Shown here: positions 12,714 through 26,200 of the stretch, piece by piece
How positions within the stretch are numbered: position 1 is the first letter of the stretch
How the letters are laid out: every line of letters starts with the position of its first letter
Source of the DNA: Gordius sp. MW1
Lineage: Eukaryota > Nematomorpha > Gordioida > Gordea > Gordiidae
Direction: 5' to 3'
Length of the DNA: 64,000 nucleotides
NCBI GenBank assembly: GCA_964036665.1
Contig: OZ038530.1
Location: 2,852,001-2,916,000 of the forward strand
Notes under the pieces: model-generated
What the model was told of the DNA's origin: nothing
What the model saw: only the letters and a program-made list of their open reading frames with translations
Database searches by the model: none
Made by a program: the position numbers and the translations under genes

Positions 12714-15700
12714 ATGAAAGTTGTCGTTTTCAGACCTGGTTTCCATGATAAAAAGTAAAAACTTATCCGAATCAGAGAACTATTACTTTGAAATCATGAT
12801 CGCATAGACCAGTTTTCAAAAATTAAGCAATCACGTTGCGATACAACAAACTAATCGCAACAACAAAACCTTGTCTTTTGTCAAAATGATAGTTCTCGCA
12901 GCTTAAAACTTATTTTCGGAAGTCAATCCAGGATAATAGGATTCTCAAATTGGCTTACTTTTATATATTTTTTTACGCTCTTTCACATAGAATCGAAAAA
13001 AAGAAATCTTTTTACCTCAAAATTTTTCACATTTTTTTCTTTCAACCGTATTCATCCGATGAAAGTTGTCGTTTCCAGACGTGGTTTCCATGATAAAAAG
13101 TAAAAACTTATCAGAATCAGAGAACTATTACTTTGAAATCATGATCGCATAGACCAGTTTTCAAAAATTAAGCAATCACGTTGCGATACAACAAACTAAT
13201 CGCAACAACAAAACCTTGTCTTTTGTCAAAATGATAGTTCTCGCATCTTAAACTTCTTTTCGGAAATCAATCGAGGATAATAGGATTCTCAAATTGGCTT
13301 ACTTTTATATATTTTTTTACGCTCTTTCACATAGAATGGAAAAAAATAAATATTTTTACCTCAAAATTTTTCACATATTTTTCTTTCAACCGTATTCATC
13401 CGATGAAAGTTGTCGTTTTCAGACGTGGTTTCCATGATAAAAAGTAAAAACTTATCAGAATCAGAGAACTATTACTTTGAAATCATGATCGCATAGACCA
13501 GTTTTCAAAAATTAAGCAATCACGTTGCGATACAACAAACTAATCGCAACAACAAAACCTTGTCTTTTGTCAAAATGACAGTTCTCGCATCTTAAAACTT
13601 CTTTTCGGAAATCAATCGAGGATAATAGGATTCTCAAATTGGCTTACTTTTATATATTTTTTTACGCTCTTTCACATAGAGTGGAAAAAAATAAATATTT
13701 TTACCTCAAAATTTTTCACATATTTTTCTTTCAACCGTATTCATCCGATGAAAGTTGTCGTTTTCAGACGTGGTTTCCATGATAAAAAGTAAAAACTTAT
13801 CAGAATCAGAGAACTATTACTTTGAAATCATGATCGCATAGACCAGTTTTCAAAAATTAAGCAATCACGTTGCGATACAACAAACTAATCGCAACAACAA
13901 AACCTTGTCTTTTGTCAAAATGATAGTTCTCGCAGCTTAAAACTTCTTTTCGGAAGTCAATCGAGGATAATAGGATTCTCAAATTGGCTTACTTTTATAT
14001 ATTTTTTTACGCTCTTTCACATAGAATGGAAAAAATAAATATTTTTAACTCAAAATTTTTCACATATTTTTCTTTCAACCGTATTCATCCTATGAAAGTT
14101 GTCGTTTTCAGACGTGGTTTCCATGATAAAAAGTAAAAACTTATCAGAATCAGAGAACTATTACTTTGAAATCATGATCGCAAAGATAAGTTTTCAAAAA
14201 TTAAGCAATCACGTTGCGATACAACAAACTAATCGCAACAACAAAACCTTGTCTTTTGTCAAAATGATAGTTCTCGCAGCTTAAAACTTCTTTTCGGAAG
14301 TCAATCGAGGATAATAGGATTCTCAAATTGGCTTACTTTTATATATTTTTTTACGCTCTTTCACATAGAATGGAAAAAATAAATATTTTTTCCTCAAAAT
14401 TTTTCACATATTTTTCTTTCAACCGTATTCATCCGATGAAAGTTGTCGTTTCCAGACGTGGTTTCCATGATAAAAAGTAAAAACTTATCAGAATCAGAGA
14501 ACTATTACTTTGAAATCATGATCGCATAGACCAGTTTTCAAAAATTAAGCAATCACGTTGCGATACAACAAACTAATCGCAACAACAAAACCTTGTCTTT
14601 TGTCAAAATGATAGTTCTCGCATCTTAAAACTTCTTTTCGGAAATCAATCGAGGTTAATAGGATTCTTAAATTGGCTTACTTTTATATATTTTTTTACGC
14701 TCTTTCACATAGAATCGAAAAAAAGAAATCTTTTTACCTCAAAATTTTTCACATTTTTTTCTTTCAACCGTATTCATCCGATGAAAGTTGTCGTTTTCAG
14801 ACCTGGTTTCCATGATAAAAAGTAAAAACTTATCCGAATCAGAGAACTATTTCTTTGAAATCATGATCGCATAGACCAGTTTTCAAAAATTAAGCAATCA
14901 CGTTGCGATACAACAAACTAATCGCAACAACAAAACCTTGTCTTTTGTCAAAATGATAGTTCTCGCAGCTTAAAACTTATTTTCGGAAGTCAATCCAGGA
15001 TAATAGGATTCTCAAATTGGCTTACTTTTATATATTTTTTTACGCTCTTTCACATAGAATCGAAAAAAAGAAATCTTTTTACCTCAAAATTTTTCACATT
15101 TTTTCTTTCAACCGTATTCATCCGATGAAAGTTGTCGTTTCCAGACGTGGTTTCCATGATAAAAAGTAAAAACTTATCAGAATCAGAGAACTATTACTTT
15201 GAAATCATGATCGCATAGACCAGTTTTCAAAAATTAAGCAATCACGTTGCGATACAACAAACTAATCGCAACAACAAAACCTTGTCTTTTGTCAAAATGA
15301 TAGTTCTCGCATCTTAAACTTCTTTTCGGAAATCAATCGAGGATAATAGGATTCTCAAATTGGCTTACTTTTATATATTTTTTTACGCTCTTTCACATAG
15401 AATGGAAAAAAATAAATATTTTTACCTCAAAATTTTTCACATATTTTTCTTTCAACCGTATTCATCCGATGAAAGTTGTCGTTTTCAGACGTGGTTTCCA
15501 TGATAAAAAGTAAAAACTTATCAGAATCAGAGAACTATTACTTTGAAATCATGATCGCATATTTTCAAAAATTAAGCAATCACGTTGCGATACAACAAAC
15601 TAATCGCAACAACAAAACCTTGTCTTTTGTCAAAATGATAGTTCTCGCAGCTTAAAACTTATTTTCGGAAGTCAATCTAGGATAATAGGATTCTCAAATT

Positions 15701-16495
15701 GGCTTACTTTTATATATTTTTTTACGCTCTTTCACATAGAATCGAAAAAAAGAAATCTTTTTACCTCAAAATTTTTCACATTTTTTTCTTTCAACCGTAT
15801 TCATCCGATGAAAGTTGTCGTTTCCAGACGTGGTTTCCATGATAAAAAGTAAAAATTTATCAGAATCAGAGAACTATTACTTTGAAATCATGATCGCATA
15901 GAGCAGTTTTCAAAAGTTAAGCATTCACGTTGCGATACAACAAACTAATCGCAACAACAAAACCTTGTCTTTTGTCAAAATGATAGTTCTCGCAGCTTAA
16001 AACTTCTTTTCGGAAGTCAATCGAGGATAATAGGATTCTCAAATTGGCTTACTTTTATATATTTTTTTACGCTCTTTCACATAGAATGGAAAAAATAAAT
16101 ATTTTTACCTCAAAATTTTTCACATATTTTTCTTTCAACCGTATTCATCCTATGAAAGTTGTCGTTTTCAGACGTGGTTTCCATGATAAATAGTAAAAAC
16201 TTATCAGAATCAGAGAACTATTACTTTGAAATCATGATCGCAAAGATAAGTTTTCAAAAATGAAGCAATCACGTTGCGATACAACAAACTAATCGCAACA
16301 ACAAAACCTTGTCTTTTGTCAAAATGATAGTTCTCGCATCTTAAAACTTCTTTTCGGAAATCAATCGAGGATAATAGGATTCTCAAATTGGCTTACTTTT
16401 ATATATTTTTTTACGCTCTTTCACATAGAATCGAAAAAAATAAATCTTTTTACCTCAAAATTTTTCAAATTTTTTCTTTCAACCGTATTCATCCT
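12714..16495. repeat. Higher-order repeat, 11-mer of 3,782 bp, copy 1
   Basis: Eleven monomers. Private marks recur at exactly 3,782 in the next block: a one-base loss giving ATCTTAAACTTC (near 13,248 and 15,311), ATGACAGTTC with CATAGAGTGG (near 13,576 and 13,677), TTTTTAACTC (near 14,043), ACTATTTCTTTG (near 14,846) and a 6-bp loss giving CGCATATTTTC (15,556). The shared stretch runs from about 12,850 to about 16,190. The flanking monomers of the two copies differ. Confidence 0.85.
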
Positions 16496-19400
16496 ATGAA
16501 AGTTGTCGTTTTCAGACGTGGTTTCCATGATAAAAAGTAAAAACTTATCAGAATCAGAGAACTATTACTTTGAAATCATGATCGCAAAGACCAGTTTTCA
16601 AAAATTAAGCAATCACGTTGCGATACAACAAACTAATCGCAACAACAAAACCTTGTCTTTTGTCAAAATGATAGTTCTCGCAGCTTAAAACTTATTTTCG
16701 GAAGTCAATCCAGGATAATAGGATTCTCAAATTGGCTTACTTTTATATATTTTTTTACGCTCTTTCACATAGAATCGAAAAAAAGAAATCTTTTTACCTC
16801 AAAATTTTTCACATTTTTTTCTTTCAACCGTATTCATCCGATGAAAGTTGTCGTTTCCAGACGTGGTTTCCATGATAAAAAGTAAAAACTTATCAGAATC
16901 AGAGAACTATTACTTTGAAATCATGATCGCATAGACCAGTTTTCAAAAATTAAGCAATCACGTTGCGATACAACAAACTAATCGCAACAACAAAACCTTG
17001 TCTTTTGTCAAAATGATAGTTCTCGCATCTTAAACTTCTTTTCGGAAATCAATCGAGGATAATAGGATTCTCAAATTGGCTTACTTTTATATATTTTTTT
17101 ACGCTCTTTCACATAGAATGGAAAAAAATAAATATTTTTACCTCAAAATTTTTCACATATTTTTCTTTCAACCGTATTCATCCGATGAAAGTTGTCGTTT
17201 TCAGACGTGGTTTCCATGATAAAAAGTAAAAACTTATCAGAATCAGAGAACTATTACTTTGAAATCATGATCGCATAGACCAGTTTTCAAAAATTAAGCA
17301 ATCACGTTGCGATACAACAAACTAATCGCAACAACAAAACCTTGTCTTTTGTCAAAATGACAGTTCTCGCATCTTAAAACTTCTTTTCGGAAATCAATCG
17401 AGGATAATAGGATTCTCAAATTGGCTTACTTTTATATATTTTTTTACGCTCTTTCACATAGAGTGGAAAAAAATAAATATTTTTACCTCAAAATTTTTCA
17501 CATATTTTTCTTTCAACCGTATTCATCCGATGAAAGTTGTCGTTTTCAGACGTGGTTTCCATGATAAAAAGTAAAAACTTATCAGAATCAGAGAACTATT
17601 ACTTTGAAATCATGATCGCATAGACCAGTTTTCAAAAATTAAGCAATCACGTTGCGATACAACAAACTAATCGCAACAACAAAACCTTGTCTTTTGTCAA
17701 AATGATAGTTCTCGCAGCTTAAAACTTCTTTTCGGAAGTCAATCGAGGATAATAGGATTCTCAAATTGGCTTACTTTTATATATTTTTTTACGCTCTTTC
17801 ACATAGAATGGAAAAAATAAATATTTTTAACTCAAAATTTTTCACATATTTTTCTTTCAACCGTATTCATCCTATGAAAGTTGTCGTTTTCAGACGTGGT
17901 TTCCATGATAAAAAGTAAAAACTTATCAGAATCAGAGAACTATTACTTTGAAATCATGATCGCAAAGATAAGTTTTCAAAAATTAAGCAATCACGTTGCG
18001 ATACAACAAACTAATCGCAACAACAAAACCTTGTCTTTTGTCAAAATGATAGTTCTCGCAGCTTAAAACTTCTTTTCGGAAGTCAATCGAGGATAATAGG
18101 ATTCTCAAATTGGCTTACTTTTATATATTTTTTTACGCTCTTTCACATAGAATGGAAAAAATAAATATTTTTTCCTCAAAATTTTTCACATATTTTTCTT
18201 TCAACCGTATTCATCCGATGAAAGTTGTCGTTTCCAGACGTGGTTTCCATGATAAAAAGTAAAAACTTATCAGAATCAGAGAACTATTACTTTGAAATCA
18301 TGATCGCATAGACCAGTTTTCAAAAATTAAGCAATCACGTTGCGATACAACAAACTAATCGCAACAACAAAACCTTGTCTTTTGTCAAAATGATAGTTCT
18401 CGCATCTTAAAACTTCTTTTCGGAAATCAATCGAGGTTAATAGGATTCTTAAATTGGCTTACTTTTATATATTTTTTTACGCTCTTTCACATAGAATCGA
18501 AAAAAAGAAATCTTTTTACCTCAAAATTTTTCACATTTTTTTCTTTCAACCGTATTCATCCGATGAAAGTTGTCGTTTTCAGACCTGGTTTCCATGATAA
18601 AAAGTAAAAACTTATCCGAATCAGAGAACTATTTCTTTGAAATCATGATCGCATAGACCAGTTTTCAAAAATTAAGCAATCACGTTGCGATACAACAAAC
18701 TAATCGCAACAACAAAACCTTGTCTTTTGTCAAAATGATAGTTCTCGCAGCTTAAAACTTATTTTCGGAAGTCAATCCAGGATAATAGGATTCTCAAATT
18801 GGCTTACTTTTATATATTTTTTTACGCTCTTTCACATAGAATCGAAAAAAAGAAATCTTTTTACCTCAAAATTTTTCACATTTTTTCTTTCAACCGTATT
18901 CATCCGATGAAAGTTGTCGTTTCCAGACGTGGTTTCCATGATAAAAAGTAAAAACTTATCAGAATCAGAGAACTATTACTTTGAAATCATGATCGCATAG
19001 ACCAGTTTTCAAAAATTAAGCAATCACGTTGCGATACAACAAACTAATCGCAACAACAAAACCTTGTCTTTTGTCAAAATGATAGTTCTCGCATCTTAAA
19101 CTTCTTTTCGGAAATCAATCGAGGATAATAGGATTCTCAAATTGGCTTACTTTTATATATTTTTTTACGCTCTTTCACATAGAATGGAAAAAAATAAATA
19201 TTTTTACCTCAAAATTTTTCACATATTTTTCTTTCAACCGTATTCATCCGATGAAAGTTGTCGTTTTCAGACGTGGTTTCCATGATAAAAAGTAAAAACT
19301 TATCAGAATCAGAGAACTATTACTTTGAAATCATGATCGCATATTTTCAAAAATTAAGCAATCACGTTGCGATACAACAAACTAATCGCAACAACAAAAC

Positions 19401-20271
19401 CTTGTCTTTTGTCAAAATGATAGTTCTCGCAGCTTAAAACTTATTTTCGGAAGTCAATCTAGGATAATAGGATTCTCAAATTGGCTTACTTTTATATATT
19501 TTTTTACGCTCTTTCACATAGAATCGAAAAAAAGAAATCTTTTTACCTCAAAATTTTTCACATTTTTTTCTTTCAACCGTATTCATCCGATGAAAGTTGT
19601 CGTTTCCAGACGTGGTTTCCATGATAAAAAGTAAAAATTTATCAGAATCAGAGAACTATTACTTTGAAATCATGATCGCATAGAGCAGTTTTCAAAAGTT
19701 AAGCATTCACGTTGCGATACAACAAACTAATCGCAACAACAAAACCTTGTCTTTTGTCAAAATGATAGTTCTCGCAGCTTAAAACTTCTTTTCGGAAGTC
19801 AATCGAGGATAATAGGATTCTCAAATTGGCTTACTTTTATATATTTTTTTACGCTCTTTCACATAGAATGGAAAAAATAAATATTTTTACCTCAAAATTT
19901 TTCACATATTTTTCTTTCAACCGTATTCATCCTATGAAAGTTGTCGTTTTCAGACGTGGTTTCCATGATAAAAAGTAAAAACTTATCAGAATCAGAGAAC
20001 TATTACTTTGAAATCATGATCGCATATTTTCAAAAATTAAGCAATCACGTTGCGATACAACAAACTAATCGCAACAACAAAACCTTGTCTTTTGTCAAAA
20101 TGATAGTTCTCGCAGCTTAAAACTTATTTTCGGAAGTCAATCTAGGATAATAGGATTCTCAAATTGGCTTACTTTTATATATTTTTTTACGCTCTTTCAC
20201 ATAGAATCGAAAAAAATAAATCTTTTTACCTCAAAATTTTTCAAATTTTTTCTTTCAACCGTATTCATCCT
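16496..20271. repeat. Higher-order repeat, 11-mer of 3,782 bp, copy 2
   Basis: This matches the preceding block at offset 3,782, from about 16,632 to about 19,970. Markers are ATCTTAAACTTC near 17,030 and 19,093, CATAGAGTGG near 17,459, TTTTTAACTC near 17,825 and CGCATATTTTC at 19,338. The CGCATATTTTC deletion appears once more at 20,021, two monomers (683 bp) later, so a two-monomer segment was copied again at the end of the block. The frames at 16503 and 17881 are repeat-derived. Confidence 0.85.
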
Positions 20272-23200
20272 ATGAAAGTTGTCGTTTTCAGACGTGGTTT
20301 CCATGATAAAAAGTAAAAACTTATCAGAATCAGAGAACTATTACTTTGAAATCATGATCGCATAGACCAGTTTTCAAAAATTAAGCAATCACGTTGCGAT
20401 ACAACAAACTAATCGCAACAACAAAACCTTGTCTTTTGTCAAAATGATAGTTCTCGCATCTTAAAACTTCTTTTCGGAAATCAATCGAGGATAATAGGAT
20501 TCTCAAATTGGCTTACTTTTATATATTTTTTTACGCTCTTTCACATAGAATCGAAAAAAATAAATCTTTTTACCTCAAAATTTTTCAAATTTTTTCTTTC
20601 AACCGTATTCATCCTATGAAAGTTGTCGTTTTCAGACGTGGTTTCCATGATAAAAAGTAAAAACTTATCAGAATCAGAGAACTATTACTTTGAAATCATG
20701 ATCGCAAAGACCAGTTTTCAAAAATTAAGCAATCACGTTGCGATACAACAAACTAATCGCAACAACAAAACCTTGTCTTTTGTCAAAATGATAGTTCTCG
20801 CATCTTAAAACTTCTTTTCGGAAATCAATCGAGGTTAATAGGATTCTTAAATTGGCTTACTTTTATATATTTTTTTACGCTCTTTCACATAGAATGGAAA
20901 AAAATAAATATTTTTACCTCAAAATTTTTCACATATTTTTCTTTCAACCGTATTCATCCGATGAAAGTTGTCGTTTTCAGACGTGGTTTCCATGATAAAA
21001 AGTAAAAACTTATCAGAATCAGAGAACTATTACTTTGAAATCATGATCGCATAGACCAGTTTTCAAAAATTAAGCAATCACGTTGCGATACAACAAACTA
21101 ATCGCAACAACAAAACCTTGTCTTTTGTCAAAATGATAGTTCTCGCAGCTTAAAACTTATTTTCGGAAGTCAATCCATGATAATAGGATTCTCAAATTGG
21201 CTTACTTTTATATATTTTTTTACGCTCTTTCACATAGAATCGAAAAAAAGAAATCTTTTTACCTCAAAATTTTTCACATTTTTTTCTTTCAACCGTATTC
21301 ATCCGATAAAAGTTGTCGTTTCCAGACGTGGTTTCCATGATAAAAAGTAAAAACTTATCAGAATCAGAGAACTATTACTTTGAAATCATGATCGCATAGA
21401 GCAGTTTTCAAAAGTTAAGCATTCACGTTGCGATACAACAAACTAATCGCAACAACAAAACCTTGTCTTTTGTCAAAATGATAGTTCTCGCTTCTTAAAA
21501 CTTTTTTTCGGAAATCAATCGAGGTTAATAAGATTCTTAAATTGGCTTACTTTTATATATTTTTTTACGCTCTTTCACATAGAATGGAAAAAAATAAATA
21601 TTTTTACCTCAAAATTTTTCACATATTTTTCTTTCAACCGTATTCATCCGATGAAAGTTGTCGTTTTCAGACCTGGTTTCCATGATAAAAAGTAAAAACT
21701 TATCAGAATCAGAGAACTATTACTTTGAAATCATGATCGCATAGACCAGTTTTCAAAAATTAAGCAATCACGTTGCGATACAACAAACTTATCGCAACAA
21801 CAAAACCTTGTCTTTTGTCAAAATGATAGTTCTCGCAGCTTAAAACTTCTTTTCGGAAGTCAATCGAGGATAATAGGATTCTCAAATTGGCTTACTTTTA
21901 TATATTTTTTTACGCTCTTTCACATAGAATGGAAAAAAATAAATATTTTTACCTCAAAATTTTTCACATATTTTTCTTTCAACCGTATTCATCCGATGAA
22001 AGTTGTCGTTTTCAGACCTGGTTTCCATGATAAAAAGTAAAAACTTATCAGAATCAGAGAACTATTACTTTGAAATCATGATCGCATAGACCAGTTTTCA
22101 AAAATTAAGCAATCACGTTGCGATACAACAAACTAATCGCAACAACAAAACCTTGTCTTTTGTCAAAATGATAGTTCTCGTATCTTAAAACTTCTTTTCG
22201 GAAATCAATCGAGGATGATAGGATTCTCAAATTGGCTTACTTTTATATATTTTTTTACGCTCTTTCACATAGAATGGAAAAAAATAAATATTTTTACCTC
22301 AAAATTTTTCACATATTTTTCTTTCAACCGTATTCATCCGATGAAAGTTGTCGTTTTCAGACGTGGTTTCCATGATAAAAAGTAAAAACTTATCAGAATC
22401 AGAGAACTATTACTTTGAAATCATGATCGCATAGACCAGTTTTCAAAAATTAAGCAATCACGTTGCGATACAACAAACTAATCGCAACAACAAAATCTTG
22501 TCTTTTGTCAAAATGATAGTTCTCGCAGCTTAAAACTTATTTTCGGAAGTCAATCCAGGATAATAGGATTCTCAAATTGGCTTACTTTTATATATTTTTT
22601 TACGCTCTTTCACATAGAATCGAAAAAAATAAATCTTTTTACCTCAAAATTTTCACATTTTTTTCTTTCAACCGTATTCATCCGATGAAAGTTGTCGTTT
22701 CCAGACGTGGTTTCCATGATAAAAAGTAAAAATTTATCAGAATCAGAGAACTATTACTTTGAAATCATGATCGCATAGAGCAGTTTTCAAAAGTTAAGCA
22801 TTCACGTTGCGATACAACAAACTAATCGCAACAATAAAACGTTGTCTTTAAAATGATAGTTCTCGCAGCTTAAAACCGCTTCTCTGAAGTCAATCGAGGA
22901 TAATAGGATTCTCAAATTGGCTTACTTTTATATATTTTTTACGCTCTTTCACATAGAATCGAAAAAAATAAATCTTTTTACCTCAAAATTTTTCACATAT
23001 TTTTCTTTCAACCGTATTCATCCTATGAAAGTTGTCGTTTTCAGACGTGGTTTCCATGATAAAAAGTAAAAACTTATCAGAATCAGAGAACTATTACTTT
23101 GAAATCATGATCGCAAAGACCAGTTTTCAAAAATTAAGCAATCACGTTGCGATACAACAAACTAATCGCAACAACAAAACCTTGTCTTTTGTCAAAATGA

Positions 23201-26200
23201 TAGTTCTCGCATCTTAAAACTAATTTTCGGAAATCAATCGAGGTTAATAGGATTCTTAAATTGGCTTACTTCTATATATTTTTTTACGCTCTTTCACATA
23301 GAATGGAAAAAAATAAATATTTTTACCTCAAAATTTTTCACATATTTTTCTTTCAACCGTATTCATCCGATGAAAGTTGTCGTTTTCAGACCTGGTTTCC
23401 ATGATAAAAAGTAAAAACTTATCAGAATCAGAGAACTATTACTTTGAAATCATGATCGCATAGACCAGTTTTCAAAAATTAAGCAATCACGTTGCGATAC
23501 AACAAACTAATCGCAACAACAAAACCTTGTCTTTTGTCAAAATGATAGTTCTCGTATCTTAAAACTTCTTTTCGGAAATCAATCGAGGATGATAGGATTC
23601 TCAAATTGGCTTACTTTTATATATTTTTTTACGCTCTTTCACATAGAATGGAAAAAAAATAAATATTTTTACCTCAAAATTTTTCACATATTTTTCTTTC
23701 AACCGTATTCATCCGATGAAAGTTGTCGTTTTCAGACGTGGTTTCCATGATAAAAAGTAAAAACTTATCAGAATCAGAGAACTATTACTTTGAAATCATG
23801 ATCGCAAAGACCAGTTTTCAAAAATTAAGCAATCACGTTGCGATACAACAAACTAATCGCAACAACAAAACCTTGTCTTTTGTCAAAATGATAGTTCTCG
23901 CATCTTAAAACTTCTTTTCGGAAATCAATCGAGGTTAATAGGATTCTTAAATTGGCTTACTTTTATATATTTTTTTACGCTCTTTCACATAGAATGGAAA
24001 AAAATAAATATTTTTACCTCAAAATTTTTCACATATTTTTCTTTCAACCGTATTCACCCGATGAAAGTTGTCGTTTTCAGACCTGGTTTCCATGATAAAA
24101 AGTAAAAACTTATCAGAATCAGAGAACTATTACTTTGAAATCATGATTGCATAGACCAGTTTTCAAAAATTAAGCAATCACGTTGCGATACAACAAACTA
24201 ATCGCAACAACAAAACCTTGTCTTTTGTCAAAATGATAGTTCTCGCAGCTTAAAACTTCTTTTCGGAAGTCAATCGAGGATAATAGGATTCTCAAATTGG
24301 CTTACTTTTATATATTTTTTTACGCTCTTTCACATAGAATGGAAAAAATAAAAATTTTTACCTCAAAATTTTTCACATATTTTTCTTTCAACCGTATTCA
24401 TCCTATGAAAGTTGTCGTTTTCAGACGTGGTTTCCATGATAAAAAGTAAAAACTTATCAGAATCAGAGAACTATTACTTTGAAATCATGATCGCATAGAC
24501 CAGTTTTCAAAAATTAAGCAATCACGTTGCGATACAACAAACTAATCGCAACAACAAAACCTTGTCTTTTGTCAAAACGATAGTTCTCGCATCTTAAAAC
24601 TTCTTTTCGGAAATCAATCGAGGATAATAGGATTCTCAAATTGGCTTACTTTTATATATTTTTTTACGCTCTTTCACATAGAATGGAAAAAATAAATATT
24701 TTTACCTCAAAATTTTTCACATATTTTTCTTTCAACCGTATTCATCCGATGAAAGTTGTCGTTTTCAGACGTGGTTTCCATGATAAAAAGTAAAAACTTA
24801 TCAGAATCAGAGAACTATTACTTTGAAATCATGATCGCATAGACCAGTTTTCAAAAATTAAGCAATCACGTTGCGATACAACAAACTAATCGCAACAACA
24901 AAACCTTGTCTTTTGTCAAAATGATAGTTCTCGCATCTTAAAACTTCTTTTCGGAAATCAATCGAGGATGATAGGATTCTCAAATTGGCTTACTTTTATA
25001 TATTTTTTTACGCTTTTTCACATAGAATGGAAAAAAATAAATATTTTTACCTCAAAATTTTTCACATATTTTTCTTTCAACCGTATTCATCCGATGAAAG
25101 TTGTCGTTTTCAGACGTGGTTTCCATGATAAAAAGTAAAAACTTATCAGAATCAGAGAACTATTACTTTGAAATCATGATCGCATAGACCAGTTTTCAAA
25201 AATTAAGCAATCACGTTGCGATACAACAAACTAATCGCAACAACAAAACCTTGTCTTTTGTCAAAATGATAGTTCTCGCAGCTTAAAACTTATTTTAGGA
25301 AGTCAATCCAGGATAATAGGATTCTCAAATTGGCTTACTTTTATATATTTTTTTACGCTCTTTCACATAGAATTGAAAAAAAGAAATCTTTTTACCTCAA
25401 AATTTTTCACATTTTTTTCTTTCAACCGTATTCATCCGATGAAAGTTGTCGTTTCCAGACGTGGTTTCCATGATAAAAAGTAAAAATTTATCAGAATCAG
25501 AGAACTATTACTTTGAAATCATGATCGCATAGAGCAGTTTTCAAAAGTTAAGCATTCACGTTGCGATACAACAAACTAATCGCAACAACAAAACCTTGTC
25601 TTTTGTCAAAATGATAGTTCTCGCAGCTTAAAACTTCTTTTCGGAAGTCAATCGAGGATAATAGGATTCTCAAATTGGCTTACTTTTATATATTTTTTTA
25701 CGCTCTTTCACATAGAATGGAAAAAATAAATATTTTTACCTCAAAATTTTTCACATATTTTTCTTTCAACCGTATTCATCCGATGAAAGTTGTCGTTTTC
25801 AGACGTGGTTTCCATGATAAAAAGTAAAAACTTATCAGAATCAGAGAACTATTACTTTGAAATCATGATTGCATAGACCAGTTTTCAAAAATTAAGCAAT
25901 CACGTTGCGACACAACAAACTAATCACAACAACAAAACCTTGTCTTTTGTCAAAACGATAGTTCTCGCATCTTAAAACTTCTTTTCGGAAATCAATCGAG
26001 GATAATAGGATTCTCAAATTGGCTTACATCTATATATTTTTTTACGCTCTTTCACATAGAATGGAAAAAATAAATATTTTTACCTCAAAATTTTTCCTAT
26101 ATTTTTCTTTCAACCGTATTCATCCTATGAAAGTTGTCGTTTTCAGACGTGGTTTCCATGATAAAAAGTAAAAACTTATCAGAATCAGAGAACTATTACT

